A stretch of DNA of 43,193 nt from contig JAJPKH010000183.1 in the NCBI GenBank assembly GCA_021323795.1, positions 1-43,193 on the forward strand, in the 5' to 3' direction. This document shows positions 1 through 8,135 of the stretch, piece by piece. This stretch comes from Acidiferrobacteraceae bacterium (GTDB lineage Bacteria > Pseudomonadota > Gammaproteobacteria > Acidiferrobacterales > Sulfurifustaceae). The notes under the pieces were generated by a model that saw only the letters and a program-made list of their open reading frames with translations, ran no database searches and was not told where the DNA came from. The position numbers and the translations under genes are program-made. How positions within the stretch are numbered: the stretch's first letter is position 1; the number at the start of each line of letters is the position of its first letter.

Positions 1-1
1 G

Positions 2-454
2 CGGCTCGGCCCGGGGCGCATCCACCACTGCATGCGCCTCATCGGCTTGGCGGAGCGTGCGCTGGAAAAGATGTGCGAGCGCACCCTCAAGCGCGTCGCG
101 TTCGGCCGGCCGATCGCGGAGCAGACCGTCACGCAGGAGCGCATCGCCGAAGCGCGCATCCTGATCGACCAGGCGCGCTTTCTGGTCCTCAACGCCGCGT
201 ACATGATGGACACCGTCGGCAATAAGGTCGCGGCGAAGGAAATCGCCATGATCAAGGTGGCGGCGCCGAACATGGCGTGCAAGGTCATCGACTGGGCGAT
301 CCAGGCGTACGGCGGCGCCGGCGTCACCGACAATTTTCTCGCGCGCGCCTACGCCGGCGCCCGCACGCTGCGGCTGGCCGACGGCCCGGATGAAGTGCAC
401 CGCAACCAAATCGCGAAAATGGAGCTGCGCGGCCACAAACTGAGCAAGCAATAG
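2..454 (+). CDS. Acyl-CoA dehydrogenase, C-terminal part (5' end outside window)
   Basis: The reading frame is open from base 2, so the listed ATG at 32 is internal. The residues before it ([12 protein letters not shown]) match a conserved segment of the C-terminal helical domain of acyl-CoA dehydrogenases. Further family hallmarks are [16 protein letters not shown] and the C-terminal [16 protein letters not shown]. The enzyme would be a cytoplasmic FAD protein that makes the alpha-beta double bond in an acyl-CoA and passes electrons to ETF. The N-terminal half, with most of the substrate pocket, is missing, so chain-length preference cannot be judged. The acyl-CoA ligase starts 45 bases downstream on the same strand, which fits a fatty-acid degradation operon. 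The family is clear; the substrate is not. Confidence 0.93.
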   Translation, partial: RLGPGRIHHCMRLIGLAERALEKMCERTLKRVAFGRPIAEQTVTQERIAEARILIDQARFLVLNAAYMMDTVGNKVAAKEIAMIKVAAPNMACKVIDWAIQAYGGAGVTDNFLARAYAGARTLRLADGPDEVHRNQIAKMELRGHKLSKQ

Positions 455-499
455 CGACCAGGGAGGGCGATTCCAAACAGCTATCAGAGGAGTCGAAGG

Positions 500-2170
500 A
501 TGTCAGATCGTCATTTCGCCCACTGGCCGAAGAACGTGCCGCGCGAGTTAGCCGTTCCCGAGACCAATCTGTTCTATAACGCGGAGGTTTCCGCGACTCG
601 CTATCCCAAGAAGCCCTACATCGTTTACTACGACACCTCCATCTCTTTTGCGCAGTTCAAAGACGAGGCGGAGCGGATGGCCGGATTCCTGGAAAAGGAG
701 CACGGCGTCAAGAAAGGCGACCGCGTGTTGCTGTTCATGCAGAACAGCCCGCAGTTCGTCATCGGCTATTATGCGATCCTGCGCGCGAACGCCGTGGTGG
801 TGCCGGTTAACCCGATGAACCTGACGAACGAGCTGCGCCACTACGTAAGTGACAGCGGCGCGACGACGGCGCTCGTCTCCCAGGAGTTGTATCCGCAAGT
901 GAAGCCGCTGATCGGCCAAGGCCTGCGGCACGTGGTGGTGGCGGCTTATTCGGACTATCTGCGGGAGAAAACCGAGCTGCGGATACCGGAGTTCGTCGCC
1001 GCGCCGCGCGCGCCGATCAGCGACGCCGGCGTGACATTGTGGAGCGACGCAATGGCGCGACGCATCGAGCCCGGCGCGCTTACCGCCGGACCGGATGATC
1101 TTTGCGTGATGCCCTACACGTCCGGCACCACCGGTCATCCCAAGGGTTGCATGCATACGCATCGCACCGTGATGTTCACGCTGGTTACCGGGAACATCTG
1201 GTTCGGCATCGATCCCGGCGCCGTCTCGCTCGCGGTGCTGCCGTTTTTTCATGTCACCGGCATGCAGGGCAGCATGAACGGGCCGATCTATGCCGCCAAT
1301 ACCGTCGTCTTGCTGCCGCGCTGGGATCGCGAAGTCGCGGCGCAATTGATTCAGCGCTACAAGATCTCCGCGTGGACATGCATTCCGACGATGGTGGTCG
1401 ATTTTCTGAGCAATCCCAAGGTCGGCGAGTACGACCTTTCCAGCTTGAGCCGCGTGAGCGGCGGCGGCGCGGCCATGCCCGAAGCCGTGGCGCAGCGGCT
1501 GCAAGACCAGTTCAACATCCGGTTCGTCGAAGGCTACGGCCTTTCCGAAACCATCGCGCCGACGCACATCAATCCTCCGGACCGGCCCAAGAAGCAATGC
1601 CTCGGCATTCCGATCTGCAATACCGAAGCGCGCGTCGTCGACCCGGCCACGTTCAAAGAACTGCCGCCGGGCGAAGTGGGCGAGATCGTGGTGCACGGCC
1701 CGCAGGTGTTCCTCGGCTACTGGAACAATCCGCGCGCCAACGCCGAGGCGTTCGTGGAGCTCGACGGCAAGAAGTTTTTCCGCACCGGCGACCTCGGTCG
1801 CACCGACGAAGACGGTTATTTTTTCATGGTGGATCGCTTGAAGCGCATGATCAACGCCGCCGGATTCAAGGTGTGGCCCGCGGAAGTCGAGAACATGATG
1901 TATCAGCATCCGGAAATTCAAGAGGCGTGCATCATCGCGGCGCGGGACGCGCACCGCGGTGAAACCGTGAAGGCGCTGGTGGTCCTCAAGCCGCAGGCGC
2001 GCGGAAAGGTGAGGGAGCAGGACATCATCGATTGGGCCAGCCGGCAGATGGCGGCGTACAAATATCCGCGCATCGTCGAGTTCGTCGATACGCTGCCCAA
2101 ATCAGCGACCGGGAAGGTCCAGTGGCGCGCTCTGCAGGAGCGCGAAATGAGCCGGACGACGAACCCGTAA
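500..2170 (+). CDS. Medium/long-chain fatty-acid--CoA ligase (AMP-binding, ANL superfamily)
   Basis: A 556-residue adenylate-forming enzyme that would activate a carboxylic acid with ATP and load it onto CoA. The P-loop motif YTSGTTGHPKG lies at about residues 206-216, followed by GYGLSE (about 355), RTGDLG (about 430) and a C-terminal PKSATGK whose lysine (about K539) is the catalytic residue of the mobile domain. Length and motif order are normal for the FadD/AlkK-like group. The start is supported by AGAGGAGTCGAAGG just upstream of the ATG. Its position after an acyl-CoA dehydrogenase suggests fatty-acid beta-oxidation, possibly of products of the alkane hydroxylase at 41-43 kb. Aromatic-acid ligases share this fold, so the substrate is inferred from context. 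It ends 30 bases from a convergent response-regulator gene. Confidence 0.9.
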   Translation: MSDRHFAHWPKNVPRELAVPETNLFYNAEVSATRYPKKPYIVYYDTSISFAQFKDEAERMAGFLEKEHGVKKGDRVLLFMQNSPQFVIGYYAILRANAVVVPVNPMNLTNELRHYVSDSGATTALVSQELYPQVKPLIGQGLRHVVVAAYSDYLREKTELRIPEFVAAPRAPISDAGVTLWSDAMARRIEPGALTAGPDDLCVMPYTSGTTGHPKGCMHTHRTVMFTLVTGNIWFGIDPGAVSLAVLPFFHVTGMQGSMNGPIYAANTVVLLPRWDREVAAQLIQRYKISAWTCIPTMVVDFLSNPKVGEYDLSSLSRVSGGGAAMPEAVAQRLQDQFNIRFVEGYGLSETIAPTHINPPDRPKKQCLGIPICNTEARVVDPATFKELPPGEVGEIVVHGPQVFLGYWNNPRANAEAFVELDGKKFFRTGDLGRTDEDGYFFMVDRLKRMINAAGFKVWPAEVENMMYQHPEIQEACIIAARDAHRGETVKALVVLKPQARGKVREQDIIDWASRQMAAYKYPRIVEFVDTLPKSATGKVQWRALQEREMSRTTNP

Positions 2171-2200
2171 GCGCGTCGCCGGCGGTCGCTGGAACGGCGG

Positions 2201-2944
2201 TTAGTTCAGCGTCGGCGGCGAGGACGAGGCGGCGCGCGCGGCCGCGATGCGTTGCTGGACGGTCGCGATTTCGCGGTCCATCCCCAGGTTGAACTTGGTG
2301 TTGCAGTATTTCAGCAGCGGCAGGAAGCGCATCACCAGGTTAAGCGCCTCGGGCGCGATGCTTGCCGTCTTCAGGCCGCGCAGGATATCGAGCCCGGTAT
2401 TGATATGCTCCATCGCGCTTTCGAGCGTCCCGGGTCCGGTATCGGAAATCGTGATCGGTATGACTTCGGCGGCCGGTTTGACGGGAGTCGGCAGCGGCGC
2501 GGACGACGTGAGCGCCGTGGCCGTCTTGCGATATTCCGCGATCTGGTTGCGCACGCAGCTCACCAACTGATCGGCGTGGAACGGTTTCAAAATAAAATCG
2601 TTCGCGCCGCAGGCATACGCACGCTCGCGCGTGATTTCATCTTCGGCGCTGGTGATGACGATGATCGGGACTTCGCGCAGCGCCGGGTCTTCGACCGCGC
2701 GCACCTTACAGATCAAGCTGTAGCCGTCCATTTCCGGCATCTGGATATCGCTGATCACGGCTTCGATGCGGCTGTTTTGGCGCAGCGTGCGCCAGCCCGC
2801 GGCGCCGTCCCCGGCTTCGAGCACGTGGAACGACGGGCCGAGCGTGTTGAGTATCGTGCGCCGAACGACACGCGAGTCGTCGACGACAAGTACCCAAGGT
2901 TTTTCCTCGCTATCCGTTTGCGTCGTGCTCGAGGCCTGCGCCAT
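2201..2944 (-). CDS. CheY-like response regulator with unclassified C-terminal helical region
   Basis: A 247-residue protein with an N-terminal receiver domain (about residues 16-135). The acidic pair is D22/D23, the likely phospho-acceptor is D66 in ISDIQMPEMDGY, the switch threonine/serine is in VITSAE (98-99) and the conserved lysine is K120 in LKPFHAD. A low-complexity linker (about 136-165) joins this to an 80-residue alpha-helical C-terminus that I do not recognise; it has no helix-turn-helix, GGDEF, EAL or HD-GYP signature. Output is therefore more likely by protein contact than by DNA binding. The start has a good ribosome site (GAAGG, 5 bases before ATG). No kinase gene is adjacent; the nearest is at 35 kb. 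A sigma-54-like promoter lies about 40 bases upstream. Confidence 0.85.
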   Translation of the reverse strand: MAQASSTTQTDSEEKPWVLVVDDSRVVRRTILNTLGPSFHVLEAGDGAAGWRTLRQNSRIEAVISDIQMPEMDGYSLICKVRAVEDPALREVPIIVITSAEDEITRERAYACGANDFILKPFHADQLVSCVRNQIAEYRKTATALTSSAPLPTPVKPAAEVIPITISDTGPGTLESAMEHINTGLDILRGLKTASIAPEALNLVMRFLPLLKYCNTKFNLGMDREIATVQQRIAAARAASSSPPTLN

Positions 2945-3163
2945 GACCGCCTTCTCTAGGAGTTCCCGCAGCAGTAATTTGCAAGTTTTGGACCAGCCAT
3001 GTTTTTTGGACGAATCCTGGGTTTGAGTATAGACCGGGCGGTAGAAACCAGCCGACAGGCGCTTGCCGCAGAGAGGGCAGCCCGAGGCAGCCGAACATTG
3101 GGAAGCGCGCCCGGGATTGGGGGTCTTCGGCCGCGCCGGGATTCTGGCGAGAGAGGCGCGCCG
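2945..3163. other. Intergenic region between spoVR and the response regulator
   Basis: A 219-base gap that holds the candidate sigma-54 element at 2980-2996. I see no coding sequence with family resemblance, and the overlapping ORFs in the track look like random open frames in GC-rich DNA. There is no clear intrinsic terminator with a T-tract after spoVR. Confidence 0.5.
2980..2996 (-). promoter_or_regulatory. Possible sigma-54 (-24/-12) promoter of the response regulator
   Basis: Read on the minus strand the sequence is CTGGTCCAAAACTTGCA. The GG of the -24 element and the GC of the -12 element are exactly 12 bases apart, as sigma-54 requires. The -12 half (TTGCA) is perfect; the -24 half (TGGTCC) departs from TGGCAC. 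The predicted transcript start is near 2970, giving a leader of about 25 bases before the ATG at 2944. No enhancer-binding-protein site was identified. Confidence 0.4.
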
Positions 3164-4564
3164 CTACTGCTTTATTCGCTCGAATCCGTTCTCGGTGCGG
3201 GAGAACGTGACCGGCTCGTTCTTGACCCGCGTTTCCAATAATACCGGCCGGCCCCATAGCTGAAACAGGTATTTCATGGTGCGCTCGAGGTATTCGGTCT
3301 CGAGATCGCGCCCGTCGTGCTCGTGCTGGAGCCGCAGCGAGCGGTTATGGCGGAAGTCGGCGTCCACGATCCGAATGACGGGCACCGTGTTCATGCCGAC
3401 GTTGCGCAACAGCGTCTGCTTGATCGTCTCCCAATCCTCCTCGTTCGCGACACGCGAGACGACCAATTGCTGCTGGTCGCGCTTGTATTCGAACATGTGC
3501 ATTTCTTCCATGAGCTCGCGCGTCAGGAAGCGCCGCAGGAACGACACGTCGCGCTCGGATTCGCGCGCCTCGTAGATGGCCGCGTGTCCGCTCGGGCTCG
3601 ACGCGCCGCCGTTGCGCTTCTCGAGGTCCTGCCAGATCATGAAGCCCAGGTAGTAGGGGTTGATGTTGCCCACGTGGGGACGCACCACGTTGTTGTGATG
3701 CACGAGAAACTCCAGGTGCAGATCCTCGGGCAGGTCCAGGCTGTTCATGATGCGATAGTGCCAGAAGCTCGCCCAGCCCTCGTTCATGATTTTGGTTTCG
3801 ATTTGCGGAATGAAATATCGCGCCTGCGTGTGCACGATGCGCAGCAAGTCGCGCTGCCATTCGGTCAGGTACGGATTGTTATCCGCAATGAAGAGCAATA
3901 TGTCCTCTTCCGGTTCGAGCGGAATCTTGGAGAGATCCGGTTCTTTGTATTCCTTCGGCTTGTGAATGCGCTCGTACGGATCCATCGGCGGTTGCGCCGC
4001 CTCGAGGACGTGCTCGCGCTGTTCGGCGGGCGTGAGTTTCCGAATGACCGTGTGCCGCCGGCATTGCAAGGACAGCGCGTGCGCGGCGTCGAGAATCTCC
4101 TCGACCTTGGCGAGCCCGATGGACGGATCCTCGATGTAGCCGCGGATGCGATCGGCATGCAGCTTGAACAACCCGATGGTGAGCTCCGGCCGGGTGTCCC
4201 GAAACATGTAGTTGTTGCGGAAAAAATCGTTGTGTCCGTAAACGTGCGCGATGGTCAGTAACTGCAGGCACAACGAATTGTCGCGCATGAGATACGCGAG
4301 CGAGGGGTTCGCGTTGATCACCATCTCGTACGGCAGGCCGGACAATCCGTATTGGTAGAGCGTCTTGAGTTTCTCGTAAGCCTTGCCGAAGGACCAGTGT
4401 GGATACTGTGCGGGCATGCCGTGATAGGCCATGTAGCCGAGCATGTGTTCCTGATCGCAGACTTCGAATTCCTGCGGGAAGCAGCTCAAGCCGAGCTCCT
4501 GCGCCTTGGCGCGGATGCGCTCGTCCCACTGTTCGAGATCGGGGGTGGTCCAGGCGCGTCCCAT
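3164..4564 (-). CDS. spoVR: SpoVR family protein
   Basis: A 466-residue protein of the SpoVR family, near the usual length of E. coli YcgB (about 510) and Bacillus SpoVR (about 470). Family features include the N-terminal CFPQEFEVCD and MLGYMAYHGMP segments, the YGHNDFFRNN block, NEGWASFWHYRI and the C-terminal HEHDGRDLETEYLERTMKYL. The biochemical function of the family is not settled. In Bacillus it affects spore cortex formation; in non-sporulating proteobacteria it accompanies the PrkA kinase and YeaH and is linked to stationary phase and stress. Here it is the last gene of a prkA-yeaH-spoVR operon, and its ATG is only 2 bases after the yeaH stop, implying translational coupling. It is a soluble cytoplasmic protein with no signal peptide or membrane segment. 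Confidence 0.93.
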   Translation of the reverse strand: MGRAWTTPDLEQWDERIRAKAQELGLSCFPQEFEVCDQEHMLGYMAYHGMPAQYPHWSFGKAYEKLKTLYQYGLSGLPYEMVINANPSLAYLMRDNSLCLQLLTIAHVYGHNDFFRNNYMFRDTRPELTIGLFKLHADRIRGYIEDPSIGLAKVEEILDAAHALSLQCRRHTVIRKLTPAEQREHVLEAAQPPMDPYERIHKPKEYKEPDLSKIPLEPEEDILLFIADNNPYLTEWQRDLLRIVHTQARYFIPQIETKIMNEGWASFWHYRIMNSLDLPEDLHLEFLVHHNNVVRPHVGNINPYYLGFMIWQDLEKRNGGASSPSGHAAIYEARESERDVSFLRRFLTRELMEEMHMFEYKRDQQQLVVSRVANEEDWETIKQTLLRNVGMNTVPVIRIVDADFRHNRSLRLQHEHDGRDLETEYLERTMKYLFQLWGRPVLLETRVKNEPVTFSRTENGFERIKQ

Positions 4565-4566
4565 GA

Positions 4567-5754
4567 TCAGGACGCCGCCGCTTCGACCGGGCGTTCGTGC
4601 GTGAGGAACTCCTTGAAGCTCGGCCAGATGTCGTTCTTGCTTTCGATGACCGTGCTCAAGAAGTTCGGCGCGTGGATCTGGTCGAACACCTCGAGCAGGG
4701 AATTGCCGTAGGAGCCGGAGTTGAGCGGCTTGATCTCGCCGTAGCCGAACAGATTGCAGATGGCGCAGAGCTCCTCGGCCGCCTTGACGGCCTGGGCGTT
4801 GTCCTCGGTCCAGTTGTCGCCGTCGGAGCAGTGGAAGGCGTAGATGTTCCAGTGCGACGGATGGTAACGCGCCTGCACGATCTCGAGCGCCTTGTGATAG
4901 CCGGAGGAGATCATGGTGCCGCCCGATTCTCCCTTGCTGAAAAATTCATCTTCGCTGACCTCGCGCGCCTGGGCGTCGTGCGCGATGAACACCACCTCCA
5001 CGTGCTGGTAGCGGGTTTTCACGAAGCGATGCAGCAGAAAGAAGAAACTGCGCGCGAGATATTTCTTCATGGTATCCATCGAGCCCGACGTATCCATGAT
5101 GCAAAGCACCACCGCGTTCGATTGCGGGCGTATGTCGCGCACCAGCCGGCGATATTTCAAATCGTCCCGATGGAACGGGAAGCGCGTGTCGTCGGTGGTC
5201 TCGAGGTGCGTGGAGTGGGAGGCGATGGCGCGGCGGATGCGCGCGATCGCGGTGCGCCGCTTGTCGAGATGCGCGCGCACGCCCGCCTTGCGGAAGCCCT
5301 TGCGCTTGCGCGTCGCTTCGACCTGAATCTGGCGCAGGTTCTTGCGCTCGAGGTTGGGCAGGTCGAGATCCTCGAACATGATGTCGATCAGCTCTTCGAG
5401 GGTGATGTCGGTCTCGTAGTAATCGACGCCGGGTTTCTGCCCGGGGCCGCCCTGCGCCTGGCCCTCCTGTTCCGATTCGCCGATGACTTGCCCCGGCTTG
5501 GTGTCGCCGGTGCCGGTGCCGACGCCCGGCGCGTCGTCGCCGTAGATGAAGCGGTACTCCCGCAGGCCGCGGATCGGGATCTTGACGATCTTGTCGCGGC
5601 TTTGACCGATGATCGACTCCTCGGCGATGATGTCGGCGATGTTCTCGCGGATCGACTCGCGCACCTTTTGGCGATGGCGCGAGCGGTCCCGCGCGCTGCG
5701 GTCGGAGCGCAGCGTTTCCGACTCTACATACGGGCGGAATATCGACTTTTGCAT
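4567..5754 (-). CDS. yeaH: YeaH/YhbH family protein (DUF444, von Willebrand A-like)
   Basis: A 395-residue DUF444 protein. The N-terminus is rich in Arg, Ser and Asp (SDRSARDRSRHRQK), which is typical of YeaH. A Gly/Gln-rich linker spans residues 75-110. The C-terminal half is a VWA-like domain with a metal-ion-dependent adhesion-site motif DTSGSMD at 221-227 and a downstream SGGTMISSGY. E. coli yeaH is co-transcribed with the kinase gene yeaG (prkA) and responds to sigma-S and nitrogen limitation; the exact role is unknown. Here it sits between prkA (16-base gap) and spoVR (2-base gap). The VWA domain suggests a scaffold or client adaptor for the AAA-like kinase PrkA; this last point is inference from other MoxR/VWA pairs. 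Confidence 0.93.
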   Translation of the reverse strand: MQKSIFRPYVESETLRSDRSARDRSRHRQKVRESIRENIADIIAEESIIGQSRDKIVKIPIRGLREYRFIYGDDAPGVGTGTGDTKPGQVIGESEQEGQAQGGPGQKPGVDYYETDITLEELIDIMFEDLDLPNLERKNLRQIQVEATRKRKGFRKAGVRAHLDKRRTAIARIRRAIASHSTHLETTDDTRFPFHRDDLKYRRLVRDIRPQSNAVVLCIMDTSGSMDTMKKYLARSFFFLLHRFVKTRYQHVEVVFIAHDAQAREVSEDEFFSKGESGGTMISSGYHKALEIVQARYHPSHWNIYAFHCSDGDNWTEDNAQAVKAAEELCAICNLFGYGEIKPLNSGSYGNSLLEVFDQIHAPNFLSTVIESKNDIWPSFKEFLTHERPVEAAAS

Positions 5755-5770
5755 GATGCGGGTTCGGCGT

Positions 5771-7702
5771 TCAGTCCTTCCACAGGTTGTTGGCCGCGTA
5801 CTTGAGAATAACTTCCGCTGAATATTCGGTGTAGCCCCGCTCCAGCAGTCCTTTCACCAAGTCGCTGTACTTCTTGATCTGCTCCTCGTCGCGCGTGCGC
5901 GCCTTGGTGATGACGCGGCTCATCTCGCGCACGGAATTCATCAGCTTGCGCTCGATCGCCTCCTTCAGCGGTTCGTAGGACTTGTAGCTGACTCTTTCCC
6001 CGCGCCGGCTCTTGGCCCACAGGTACGCCATGACTTCCTGCCGGAAACCCTGCGCCGAGGACCCGACCACGGCGATTTGCTCTTCCACCGACTTCAGGAA
6101 CCCCTCGTCCGACTGCAATTCCTCGCCGGTATTGCGATCCTTCACCCGCGTCTTGTTCACGTAGGCTTCGGCGTGGTCGAGATAATTCTGGAACAGCGTT
6201 TCCGCCTGCTCCTCGAAGGAGTACACGAACGCCTTGGTGATTTCCTTCTCGAGGGTTTCGAGGTACACCTTGTGCAGCGTGTCCTGCAGGAATTCCAGGT
6301 ACTGCTTCTTCGCGTCGTCCGCGATGTCGGCGGCCTTCACCATGCGGATCAGCGATTCGCGCACGCTGACCGGCGTGATGCCCTGGGGATTTTCGGCGAG
6401 CGCGTTGTCGATCGCCTTCATGATGAAGCGCGGGCTGATGCCGAACATGCCCTCGCGCCGCGTGTCCTCCTGCAGCTCGCGCACGTTGGTACGCGCGGTC
6501 TTGCCTTTCTCGACCACTTCCTCGCTGTTGTAGAGCTTGAGCTTCGTCATCAGGTCGCACTTGTTGGTCGGCTCGAGGCGCGACAGGATCGCGAACAGCG
6601 CGGCGAACTCGAGCGTGTGCGGCGCGATGTGCGCGCGAAAGTCGGAGAGACCGAGGAGCTTCTGGTAGATCTTGATCTCCTCGGACAGCCGCAGGTTATA
6701 CGGTACCTTAACAACGACGATGCGATCGAGGATCGCCTCATTCGTCGGATCGCCGCGAAAGCGCTGCCACTCGGCTTCGTTCGAGTGCGCGACGATGCAG
6801 GTGTCGACGTAAACCGTGCCATGGCGGCCGGGCGCCGGAATGAACTTCTCCTGCGTCGCCGTGATCATCGTATGCAGATACTCCGGTTCGTTCTTGAAGA
6901 CTTCGATGAACTCGGTAATGCCGCGGTTGCCGACGTTGAAGGCGCCGTTCAAGTCGAGCGCGCGCGCATCGCCCTCGGAAAAAGTGTCGAGCTTGGAGAT
7001 ATCGACGGAGCCGATCAGCACCGACGTGTCCTGGTTGTTGGGATCGACCGGCGGAACCACGCCGATGCCGCGGCGCTCATGACGCGAGAAACCGACGGTC
7101 GTGATCGGGATGTCCTCGTAACGGCCGTGGAATTCTTCTTTGAGCCGATAGCGGCACACCGGGCACAACTCGCCCTCGACGTGAACGTTGAGCGTCTTCT
7201 CGAATTCCGGCCGCAGCTGTTTGGGAATAAGGTGCAGCGGCTCCTCGGCCATTGGACAGCCGTCGATCGCATATACCGGTGAGCTCTGTTCCAGGCCGCG
7301 TTTGACGCGCTCGATTAGAGAACTCTTGCCCGCGCCGACCGGCCCCATGAGGTAGAGCACCTGGCGGCTTTCCTCGCCGTGCAGCGAGGCGGAATGAAAA
7401 TAACGCACGAGCTGCGCGATGGTGCGCTCGATGCCGAAGAATTCGGTGTTGAAAAACGGATAGAGCTTGAGAGGCTCGTCGCCGAAGAGGCGCTTGAGCT
7501 TGGAGTCGTCGGACTCGGCGATGTCCTTGATGCCTTGCCGCGTGATCGCCTCGTAGATGCGGGCGTGTGCGAGTTTGGTGATGTCGGGATCGGCCTTAAC
7601 CTTATCGAGGTATTCGAGGAATGTTCCGCGCCAGTCGAGAGTCTGGCGGGTAGCGCGGTCTTTCTCGATGAGGTCGGTGAACGCAGACGTCTGTTGAGGC
7701 AT
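5771..7702 (-). CDS. prkA: PrkA family serine protein kinase (AAA-type)
   Basis: A 643-residue homologue of PrkA/YeaG, matching the usual length of about 640. The N-terminal two-thirds is an AAA-like domain with Walker A GPVGAGKSS at 120-128, and the C-terminal portion is the PrkA-specific domain. Four cysteine/histidine positions, including CPVC in ELCPVCRY, may bind a metal. The family phosphorylates proteins in starvation and sporulation pathways, although protease activity has also been reported for some members. It is the first gene of prkA-yeaH-spoVR. The ATG has a clear ribosome site (GAGGAA, about 8 bases upstream). A TATAAT element on the same strand lies about 110 bases upstream, predicting an untranslated leader of about 100 bases. 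Confidence 0.95.
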   Translation of the reverse strand: MPQQTSAFTDLIEKDRATRQTLDWRGTFLEYLDKVKADPDITKLAHARIYEAITRQGIKDIAESDDSKLKRLFGDEPLKLYPFFNTEFFGIERTIAQLVRYFHSASLHGEESRQVLYLMGPVGAGKSSLIERVKRGLEQSSPVYAIDGCPMAEEPLHLIPKQLRPEFEKTLNVHVEGELCPVCRYRLKEEFHGRYEDIPITTVGFSRHERRGIGVVPPVDPNNQDTSVLIGSVDISKLDTFSEGDARALDLNGAFNVGNRGITEFIEVFKNEPEYLHTMITATQEKFIPAPGRHGTVYVDTCIVAHSNEAEWQRFRGDPTNEAILDRIVVVKVPYNLRLSEEIKIYQKLLGLSDFRAHIAPHTLEFAALFAILSRLEPTNKCDLMTKLKLYNSEEVVEKGKTARTNVRELQEDTRREGMFGISPRFIMKAIDNALAENPQGITPVSVRESLIRMVKAADIADDAKKQYLEFLQDTLHKVYLETLEKEITKAFVYSFEEQAETLFQNYLDHAEAYVNKTRVKDRNTGEELQSDEGFLKSVEEQIAVVGSSAQGFRQEVMAYLWAKSRRGERVSYKSYEPLKEAIERKLMNSVREMSRVITKARTRDEEQIKKYSDLVKGLLERGYTEYSAEVILKYAANNLWKD

Positions 7703-8135
7703 AGTGTGTTCCTCGTCGTTTAGTTGTCGCTACATCGTCATTACCGGTCTCCGTTGTTATTGTTCGGCACCGCTGCTTTGGTTGGCACCGCCACCCACAT
7801 CATGCAGGATTCATTATAGCTTTTTGCCGCGCGCACGCACGTCGCTCGCAATCGTTCGCACATACGTACACGCATTAGTCAAGATCAACATCCGGAGAAC
7901 ACTCGGGAGCGACCAGCAGCGTCCCTTAACCGGGAACCGGGACAATTCTTGGCGCTCACGCTCCGGCTTCCGCGGCGGCTGCACTTGATTTTGACCAGAC
8001 GGCGATTGTGGCGTTCCCCGCAAATGCCGACGCCTGCTTTCCGCGCCGGATAACAGTGGGCTTCCTAGTGGTGCGCGGCGGCATTCCGGTGTCTTATTCA
8101 CGGAAGGTTAGAACAGCGACCCGGACCACCGCGCA
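7703..8135. other. Divergent intergenic region, prkA / DNA ligase
   Basis: A 433-base region between divergent genes. It contains the prkA -10 element and, in the predicted prkA leader, two direct copies of GGCACCGC (7766-7773 and 7784-7791), 18 bases apart. The portion from about 7930 to 8100 shows no recognisable gene, RNA or repeat. The minus-strand ORF 7814-8101 has no family resemblance and is judged spurious. Confidence 0.5.
7813..7818 (-). promoter_or_regulatory. -10 element of the prkA operon promoter
   Basis: On the minus strand the sequence reads GCTATAATGA, a perfect TATAAT preceded by GC and followed by GA. No good TTGACA box lies 16-18 bases upstream. A strong -10 with a poor -35 is common in sigma-S-dependent promoters, and E. 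coli prkA (yeaG) is sigma-S controlled, so that reading is plausible but not proven. Transcription would start near 7805. Confidence 0.5.

Noticed and set aside
548-1954. 468-residue minus-strand ORF opposite the acyl-CoA ligase
   Set aside because: Arg/His/Ala-rich antisense shadow of a clear ANL ligase; no motif of its own.
7877-7900. TTGATCTTGACTAA (minus strand) as an FNR/ANR site
   Set aside because: Only the left half matches TTGAT-N4-ATCAA; position relative to the prkA start is also unusual.
7814-8101. 95-residue minus ORF in the prkA/ligase gap
   Set aside because: Overlaps the prkA -10 element and shows no recognisable domain.
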